Source of the DNA: UBA4575 sp002386945
GTDB taxonomy: Bacteria > Pseudomonadota > Gammaproteobacteria > UBA4575
NCBI GenBank assembly: GCA_943789445.1
Contig: CALSUC010000001.1
Span: 1 to 64,000, forward strand
Direction: 5' to 3'
Length of the DNA: 64,000 nucleotides
The position numbers and the translations under genes are program-made. This document shows, one piece after another, positions 58,907 through 64,000 of the stretch; the first letter of the stretch is position 1; each line of letters begins with the position of its first letter. The notes beneath the pieces were generated by a model, which was given only the letters and a program-made list of their open reading frames with translations, did not search any database and was not told the origin of the DNA.

Positions 58907-60070
58907 ATGCAGACCTATCTTGTTGGCGGTGCAGTCCGTGATCGACTGTTAGACCTACCGGTGTTCGAACGTGACTGGGTGGTCGTTGGCGCAACGGCAG
59001 CCGAACTTATTGCACTTGGTTATCAGCAAGTAGGCAAAGACTTTCCTGTTTTCCTGCATCCACAAAGTAAAGAAGAATACGCCCTCGCTAGAACCGAACG
59101 TAAAGTCTCTAAGGGGCATACTGGCTTCACTGTGCATGCCGCACCAGAGGTCACTTTAGAGGAAGACTTAATTCGCCGTGATCTAACGATCAATGCCATT
59201 GCAGAAGATGCTGATGGCAATCTCATCGATCCTTACGGTGGCTTGAAAGATATTCAAGAACGCAAACTGCAGCATATCTCAGCGGCCTTTGCAGAAGACC
59301 CTTTACGTGTATTACGAGTCGCTCGTTTTGCCACCAAGTTAAACCCTCTAGGCTTTAGCATCAGCCCATCGACATCCGCATTAATGTGCGCGATTGCTGA
59401 GTCTGGTGAGTTGGGCTTACTCTCGAGGGAACGCGTCTGGCAGGAAACACAGAAGGCCTTGAGCTGTCCGCAGGCACAGATCTATTTCCAGGTGCTGCTA
59501 GAACATAAGGCCTTGACCCAGCTGGCACCTGAACTTGCGCTAGGCTTGGAAAAGCAGCGCGCTACGCTGACCCAATTGGCTCAGTTACCAAATGCAGATA
59601 TTCGCTTTAGTGCCAGCGTATTACTCGCCTGCCAGCAACAGCAGGGATTTGACCTCACCCGCTGTGAAACTATTTTGAGTTATTTCGCTACACCGAAAGC
59701 CTTACAACAAGAGACCCTGTTGATGGCGAAGCATTGGCTTGCATGCGAGCACTTCTTTTCTCATTCCGCGGCAGAAAATTTAAAGATGTTATCTGCGCTG
59801 GATGTGTTTCGTCGCAATGATCGCTGCCAACATATTCTGGAGGCCATGCGCCTGATTGCAGCACTGTTAACACCACCAGAGTCTGCCGATGTAATGCAAC
59901 AACGACTGCGTGCAGTTAGTCAGATAGCCGGTGATATCGGCTTAGTGCGACTGCCCATGGCAGAACAACAACGCCTGCAGGGTAAAGAGATTGGTGATGC
60001 CCTAGAAAAGGCAAGATGTCATGCGCTAGAACAAGGCATGAATAAGGCTAAGGAAGGTCAGGCGCTTTAA
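58907..60070 (+). CDS. cca: CCA tRNA nucleotidyltransferase (short form without HD domain)
   Basis: Adds or repairs the 3' CCA end of tRNAs. The N-terminal class II nucleotidyltransferase head is clear: YLVGGAVRDRLLDLP, FERDWVVVGAT, DFPVFLHPQSKEEYALARTE, RRDLTINAIAED and DPLRVLRVARFATK. 387 residues, shorter than E. coli Cca (412), and the HD phosphohydrolase motif (CHD) is not seen in the C-terminal part. The first catalytic carboxylate, Asp21 in E. coli (DRDW), is Glu21 here (ERDW). It converges with uppP (6-bp gap). Confidence 0.93.
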   Translation: MQTYLVGGAVRDRLLDLPVFERDWVVVGATAAELIALGYQQVGKDFPVFLHPQSKEEYALARTERKVSKGHTGFTVHAAPEVTLEEDLIRRDLTINAIAEDADGNLIDPYGGLKDIQERKLQHISAAFAEDPLRVLRVARFATKLNPLGFSISPSTSALMCAIAESGELGLLSRERVWQETQKALSCPQAQIYFQVLLEHKALTQLAPELALGLEKQRATLTQLAQLPNADIRFSASVLLACQQQQGFDLTRCETILSYFATPKALQQETLLMAKHWLACEHFFSHSAAENLKMLSALDVFRRNDRCQHILEAMRLIAALLTPPESADVMQQRLRAVSQIAGDIGLVRLPMAEQQRLQGKEIGDALEKARCHALEQGMNKAKEGQAL

Positions 60071-60076
60071 GCAAGA

Positions 60077-60868
60077 CTATAAGAAAACCAACAAGGCACC
60101 ACCCAGCGCAAGACGATAAACAACAAATGGGATTAAACCTATCGTTGTAATCAATCTCAGAAAGACAGCAATACAAAGATAGGCGACCAGCGCTGAAACC
60201 ACGATAACCAAACATAGATCAGACCAATCAATCGCTATCGCCTGTGTTGATAGATCACGCACCTTAAAAACAACGGCACCAAAGATAGTTGGAATTGACA
60301 ACAAAAAGGAAAAGCGTGCCGCTGCCGTGCGATGTTGTCCCAACATCAAAGCGGCCGTCATCGTAATTCCAGCACGAGATGTCCCCGGGATAAGGGCAAG
60401 CACTTGTGCACAACCAATCAAAATCACAGCTCTTAGGCTCAATTGATATTCATCGCGTAGTTCACGCGCACTGAGTGCGGCATAGGCAAGCAGCAGCGCA
60501 AACACCAGCGTAGTGATTGCAATGATGAACGGATCACGCGTATAGCGCTCAATCCAATCGGCAGCAAAAAGAGCGACTATCACGATCGGTAAGGTGGCAA
60601 CAAAAAGATGGCCGACTAAGCGCAACTCCTCACTGTTCTTACTCACACCTGGAGCGATGCAGGCAGACATCATTTGCCATAGCTGCACACGAAAATAGAC
60701 CAAGACCGCAAGCAAGCTACCGGCATGGGCCGCGACATCGATGAGTAATCCTTGATCTGGCCATTCCAGTAGTTTTGATAACAACACCAGATGCGCAGAG
60801 CTAGAAATCGGTAAGAACTCAGTCAGTCCTTGCACTATTCCCAACCAAATAAGTTGTATCGTATCCAT
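60077..60868 (-). CDS. uppP: Undecaprenyl-diphosphatase
   Basis: Integral membrane phosphatase (BacA/UppP) that recycles the undecaprenyl-diphosphate lipid carrier for peptidoglycan synthesis; overproduction gives bacitracin resistance. 263 residues with seven to eight hydrophobic segments and the two signature motifs GLTEFLPISSSAHLVL and IPGTSRAGITMTAAL. The start at 60868 (MDTIQLIWLGIVQG) is typical. Confidence 0.97.
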   Translation of the reverse strand: MDTIQLIWLGIVQGLTEFLPISSSAHLVLLSKLLEWPDQGLLIDVAAHAGSLLAVLVYFRVQLWQMMSACIAPGVSKNSEELRLVGHLFVATLPIVIVALFAADWIERYTRDPFIIAITTLVFALLLAYAALSARELRDEYQLSLRAVILIGCAQVLALIPGTSRAGITMTAALMLGQHRTAAARFSFLLSIPTIFGAVVFKVRDLSTQAIAIDWSDLCLVIVVSALVAYLCIAVFLRLITTIGLIPFVVYRLALGGALLVFL

Positions 60869-61157
60869 AAGGTCTTAGGTCGCCGGCTTAACTTACTCAG
60901 TGAATCGGATGCTTATGTTCTTGTTTGTGTACTGGGCAGGGCTTAATAGACTGACTTACACATCTATTCGAGGGCACCCTAACTCTTGTAGTCTTAGTGT
61001 GCTCGCGTTGTGATTGATCTAATAGTTACGCTAGTCTTTATCATAACGCCCATCATATATTTATTTTTTTCAGCATGGCCTATTAAAAATAGATCAGTAA
61101 CAATACTCAAAATAAGAATAGCTGAATAAGAATAGACTATCCAAAACGGAAAATTTT
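60869..61157. other. Intergenic region between uppP and the pteridine reductase gene
   Basis: About 289 bp between divergent genes, expected to hold both promoters. The part near 61040-61150 is AT-rich. No open frame, hairpin or repeat stands out. Confidence 0.4.
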
Positions 61158-61904
61158 ATGACCGAACATACAACGACTAAGGTTGCCTTGTTAACGGGTG
61201 CCGCAAAGCGTATCGGCGCCGAAACAGCACGCGTGCTGCACGCAGCCGGTATGAATATCGTTTTACATCACAATTCCTCGGCCGAACTGGCCGATGCCTT
61301 AGCTGCTGAATTGAATGCGGTCCGTCCCCATAGCGTGGTCACGGTTGCCTTTAATCTAAAGCAGATTGAACGCCTACCCGATTTGGCAAAACAAGCCGCT
61401 GCTGCCTGGGGTCGCATCGATCTTTTAGTCAATAATGCCTCAACCTTTTATCCCACTGAGATGGAACAAATCGATCTCGAACAGTGGCATGATTTAATCG
61501 CGGTGAATCTACAAGCCCCTTTATTTCTAAGCCAAGCCTGCAGCCGCTTCTTACGCGAAAACAACGGATCTATCGTTAATATTGTCGACATCCACGGTGA
61601 TCGACCGCTAAAAGGTTATCCAATCTATTCTATCGCCAAGGCCGGATTAATCGCCATGACCAAATCTTTGGCACGCGAATTGGCGCCTGAGATACGCGTT
61701 AATGGCGTCGCACCAGGCGCAATTATGTGGCCAGAAGTGGAAGCCTATGAATCGGTACATCAGGAAATCATTGATCGCACCGCACTTAAACGTGAAGGCC
61801 ATCCGCGTGATATCGCTAAAACCGTACAGTTTCTAAGCAATGGTCCAGATTACATTACTGGCCAAATTATTGCCGTTGATGGCGGCCGCACCCTGAGCAA
61901 TTGA
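61158..61904 (+). CDS. folM: Pteridine reductase / dihydromonapterin reductase (FolM-like SDR)
   Basis: Short-chain dehydrogenase of 248 residues. NADPH motif LTGAAKRIGAETARVLH (the TGAAKRIG form is typical of pteridine reductases), LLVNNASTFYPTE, the active site YSIAKAGL after VDIHGDRPLKGYP (Asp and Tyr-x3-Lys), and the end ITGQIIAVDGGRTLS. The Asp in VDIHGDRP replaces the usual serine, as in PTR1/FolM. It reduces dihydrofolate or dihydromonapterin. The neighbours folK and folB on the opposite strand support a pterin role. Confidence 0.9.
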   Translation: MTEHTTTKVALLTGAAKRIGAETARVLHAAGMNIVLHHNSSAELADALAAELNAVRPHSVVTVAFNLKQIERLPDLAKQAAAAWGRIDLLVNNASTFYPTEMEQIDLEQWHDLIAVNLQAPLFLSQACSRFLRENNGSIVNIVDIHGDRPLKGYPIYSIAKAGLIAMTKSLARELAPEIRVNGVAPGAIMWPEVEAYESVHQEIIDRTALKREGHPRDIAKTVQFLSNGPDYITGQIIAVDGGRTLSN

Positions 61905-61934
61905 TCACCCTTGGGTAAGCAAATACGTCAGAGC

Positions 61935-62423
61935 CTAATTCAAGAAGACCTGACGTAAAGGCTCATACTTATCGGACTGCTGTTGCCATAGTGTACGAAA
62001 GGAACAATCACGCCCAGGACAGATCATATCGCCAGAAATATCCACTAAAGGCTTGAGTACAAAGGGATATTTCAAGATATCATCGTTTGGCACCTTGACT
62101 GTATCGGTGTCGATCTGCTGATCACCGTACAGTAATTGATCTAAATCCAAGGTTCGCGGCACAAACTGGTTGGCACTAGTCCGGCGACGGCCATGGGCTG
62201 CCTCTAATGCGCGCAAGTAGGTAAAGACCTCATCTGGCTGCATATCCGTGTCAAAGGCGACGACTAAGTTATAAAAACTATCACCAACAAAGCCTACTGC
62301 CTCCGTTTCATACACCGGCGAGGCCTGTAAGTTATCAAATCGCTCACTGAGCTCGAATAACACCTGATTGATGTGTAGGTGCTTATCGATATTACTACCG
62401 ATCCCAACAAAAACTCTTATCAT
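61935..62423 (-). CDS. folK: 2-amino-4-hydroxy-6-hydroxymethyldihydropteridine pyrophosphokinase
   Basis: Transfers pyrophosphate from ATP to hydroxymethyl-dihydropterin in folate synthesis. 162 residues with VFVGIGSNIDKHL, SPVYETEAVGF, FYNLVV, and the metal-binding RTLDLDQLLYGD (two Asp of the HPPK signature). Its start overlaps the folB stop by 4 bp (ATGA), indicating translational coupling. Confidence 0.97.
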   Translation of the reverse strand: MIRVFVGIGSNIDKHLHINQVLFELSERFDNLQASPVYETEAVGFVGDSFYNLVVAFDTDMQPDEVFTYLRALEAAHGRRRTSANQFVPRTLDLDQLLYGDQQIDTDTVKVPNDDILKYPFVLKPLVDISGDMICPGRDCSFRTLWQQQSDKYEPLRQVFLN

Positions 62424-62779
62424 GAGGGCTTCTGCCCACGTTCAATCACCACACCAACAGCGGCAGAACCACGTACAGCACCTGGTTTAGCAATCGAAAT
62501 ACGTAACCAAGGGATGTTAAATTCAGCCATCAGCGTTTTTGCAATTAACTCAATTAGCAGCTCGACTAATTGTGGCTGGCTTTCTTCGACTAAGACGCGA
62601 ATGCGCTGTGATACGGCCTTATAGTCGAGCGTATCTGCAATTCCATCGCTAGCCGCGGCCGCACTAATATCAGTACCCATCTCTAAATCGATACTGATAC
62701 GCTGCCGAATTTGTCGCTCCCAATCAAAAACACCGATCACGGCGTCAATCTTGAGTTCTTTTATAAAAATTATGTCCAT
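62420..62779 (-). CDS. folB: Dihydroneopterin aldolase
   Basis: Cleaves dihydroneopterin to hydroxymethyl-dihydropterin and glycolaldehyde, one step before FolK. The start MDIIFIKELKIDAVIGVFDWER at 62779 fits the family; codons further upstream in the frame do not. 119 residues with DTLDYKAVSQRI and ELLIELIAKTLM. The conserved lysine of the family is in ISIAKPGAVRGS. It is the first gene of a folB-folK pair. Confidence 0.96.
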   Translation of the reverse strand: MDIIFIKELKIDAVIGVFDWERQIRQRISIDLEMGTDISAAAASDGIADTLDYKAVSQRIRVLVEESQPQLVELLIELIAKTLMAEFNIPWLRISIAKPGAVRGSAAVGVVIERGQKPS

Positions 62780-62925
62780 TTTTCTTATTCTTCTTAGGTT
62801 CTCTTGATGTTCTATTAATAGTGCCACTTTATAGGCTGTTTTATTGCTAAAATGTTGTCTCTGCCGAAGCTTTCTGCTAACGTACGCCGCCCTAACAGAA
62901 TAATATTGAACTGATTTAAATCATT

Positions 62926-63165
62926 ATGTCTAGAGTCTGCCAAGTAACAGGTAAACGACCTGTAGCGGGAAACAACGTTTCTCACGCTCACAATAAAACG
63001 CGTCGTTGGTTCTTACCGAACCTACATTCCCACCGTTTTTGGGTGGAAAGTGAAAAGCGCTGGGTCAAACTACGTGTATCCACAAAAGGTATGCGTATTA
63101 TCGATAAAAAAGGCATCGACACAGTACTTGCGGAAATCCGCGGTCGTGGCGAAGCAGTTAAGTAA
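62926..63165 (+). CDS. rpmB: 50S ribosomal protein L28
   Basis: 79 residues, beginning MSRVCQVTGKRPVAGNNVSH and containing KTRRWFLPNLHSHRFW and RVSTKGMRIIDKKG, matching the gammaproteobacterial L28. It is the first gene of the rpmB-rpmG pair. Confidence 0.99.
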   Translation: MSRVCQVTGKRPVAGNNVSHAHNKTRRWFLPNLHSHRFWVESEKRWVKLRVSTKGMRIIDKKGIDTVLAEIRGRGEAVK

Positions 63166-63176
63166 GGACCAGAACA

Positions 63177-63332
63177 ATGCGCGATAAAATTAAATTAGTT
63201 TCTAGTGCCGGTACCGGTCATTTTTACACTACGACCAAAAACAAACGTACTATGCCAGACAAATTAGAGATGAAGAAATTTGATCCTGTTGTACGTCAGC
63301 ACGTGATGTACAAAGAAGCAAAAATCAAGTAA
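63177..63332 (+). CDS. rpmG: 50S ribosomal protein L33
   Basis: 51 residues, ATG at 63177 after TAAGGACC (GGA Shine-Dalgarno). The sequence MRDKIKLVSSAGTGHFYTTT and the end RQHVMYKEAKIK are standard. No zinc-ribbon CxxC pairs are present, so it is the cysteine-free form. It lies 11 bp after rpmB and converges with the desaturase gene (5 bp). Confidence 0.98.
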   Translation: MRDKIKLVSSAGTGHFYTTTKNKRTMPDKLEMKKFDPVVRQHVMYKEAKIK

Positions 63333-63337
63333 TTCGC

Positions 63338-64000
63338 TTACTTCGCGTAGTTATATACGGGCTGCAATCGGTAGCCCTTTAACGACTGCGCGAAATCTTG
63401 CAGTATCTCTATTCCGGTCTGCTCGGCCATTTGGCACCATTCCGCCAAAGCATGTAATAAACCCTCATTATTTTCATAACGTTGTCGCCATAATTGCTTC
63501 AACTGTTGCTGGCACTCATAAACCACACGCAATTGCTCACTGTCGGCCAATACTTGATTCAGCTCATGTAACTTAGCGTGACTGACTTGGTCAGGCTCTA
63601 GTACTAAGGTCTTTTTAATACGACTGAGCGCCCGTTTATACACATCATCGGCCAACCCCATTTCCTTTCGCAGTATCGGCAGGGTGACCTTATGCGCATA
63701 ATCTGCCATCAAATGTAATCGGCTAGACACCATTGCACTAACGGCCTCTAAATCTAAAGTCGTAGAATAACGGTCACTTGCCAGTGGGCGTGGCGCAACC
63801 TTACGCACAGAGGCCAAACCAACGCTCTTCAGCAGCCAGATGTAACCCCAACCCAAGTCGAACTCCCATGGTCGGATGGAAAACTTGGCAGAGCTCGGAT
63901 AGGCATGATGATTATTATGTAGTTCTTCGCCACCGACGACAAAGGCAACATTCATTAGATTGGTTGCGGAATCATCGGTCTCAAAATTGCGGTAGCCCCA
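63338..64000 (-). CDS. Fatty acid desaturase (acyl-CoA/acyl-lipid delta-9 type), partial
   Basis: The C-terminal 220 residues of a membrane desaturase are in the window; the N-terminus lies past the right edge. It starts WGYRNFETDDSATNL, followed by the third histidine box GGEELHNNHHAYPSSAKF (HNNHH), then a soluble region of about 150 residues after KVAPRPLA. The first two histidine boxes are off the window. The long C-terminal extension is typical of proteobacterial DesA-like enzymes that make unsaturated membrane lipids. Confidence 0.93.
   Translation of the reverse strand, partial: WGYRNFETDDSATNLMNVAFVVGGEELHNNHHAYPSSAKFSIRPWEFDLGWGYIWLLKSVGLASVRKVAPRPLASDRYSTTLDLEAVSAMVSSRLHLMADYAHKVTLPILRKEMGLADDVYKRALSRIKKTLVLEPDQVSHAKLHELNQVLADSEQLRVVYECQQQLKQLWRQRYENNEGLLHALAEWCQMAEQTGIEILQDFAQSLKGYRLQPVYNYAK

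Overview
The window looks like a gammaproteobacterial chromosome segment. The gene orders accB-accC-prmA-dusB-fis-purH-purD, groES-groEL next to fxsA/cutA/dsbD/aroQ, and cca/uppP/folM/folK/folB/rpmB/rpmG are typical of that class. A CIRCE/HrcA operator before groES argues against enteric bacteria and fits lineages such as Methylophaga/Cycloclasticus-like bacteria or other deep gammaproteobacteria; this is an inference from gene content, not an identification.

Region 1 (about 1-40,900, all minus strand) holds three tandem paralogous genes for giant repetitive surface proteins, called here C (1-9036, runs off the left edge), A (9670-25678) and B (25905-40874). A and B have a BapA-like prefix domain, an Ala/Gly hydrophobic linker, long repeat stalks, RTX glycine-rich nonapeptides and a type I secretion-like C-terminus ending DNLVVL. 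Three repeat modules are mixed: (i) an Ig-like domain (PLTITLDD...), (ii) a lectin-like beta-sandwich domain (GLSDSDT...IDYA...ENGANKG...), (iii) a second Ig-like domain (TPTITIADVAGDNTI...), plus a 67-residue (201-bp) probably helical module (YTAAGVTGVTA...) present about 57 times in B and about 6 times in A. Gene C starts with the same first residues and leader but is fused straight into an Ig repeat and lacks the prefix domain. The copies are nearly identical except at a few codons in the lectin module that change repeatedly between copies.

As assembled, all three genes are cut by many single-base indels. These sit almost always at columns where repeat copies differ, and often contain both alleles side by side, so I read most of them as consensus errors in collapsed repeats rather than decay. 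Leaders (about 406 bp) and 3' ends with terminator (about 140 bp) are also duplicated, showing that the locus grew by tandem duplication and is kept similar by recombination. Together the locus looks like a recombining reservoir of binding-domain variants on secreted adhesins.

Region 2 (41,398-64,000) is ordinary housekeeping DNA: a DUF2322-like gene, ampD, groEL/groES (with promoter and CIRCE), a frameshifted fxsA, cutA, dsbD, aroQ, accB, accC, prmA, dusB, fis, purH, an AEC-family transporter, purD, rho, trxA, an NDUFA9-like epimerase, a short cca without HD domain, uppP, folM-like pteridine reductase, folK, folB, rpmB, rpmG and a fatty-acid desaturase cut by the right edge. No tRNA, rRNA, insertion sequence or CRISPR array was seen, and no type I secretion genes are present in the window.
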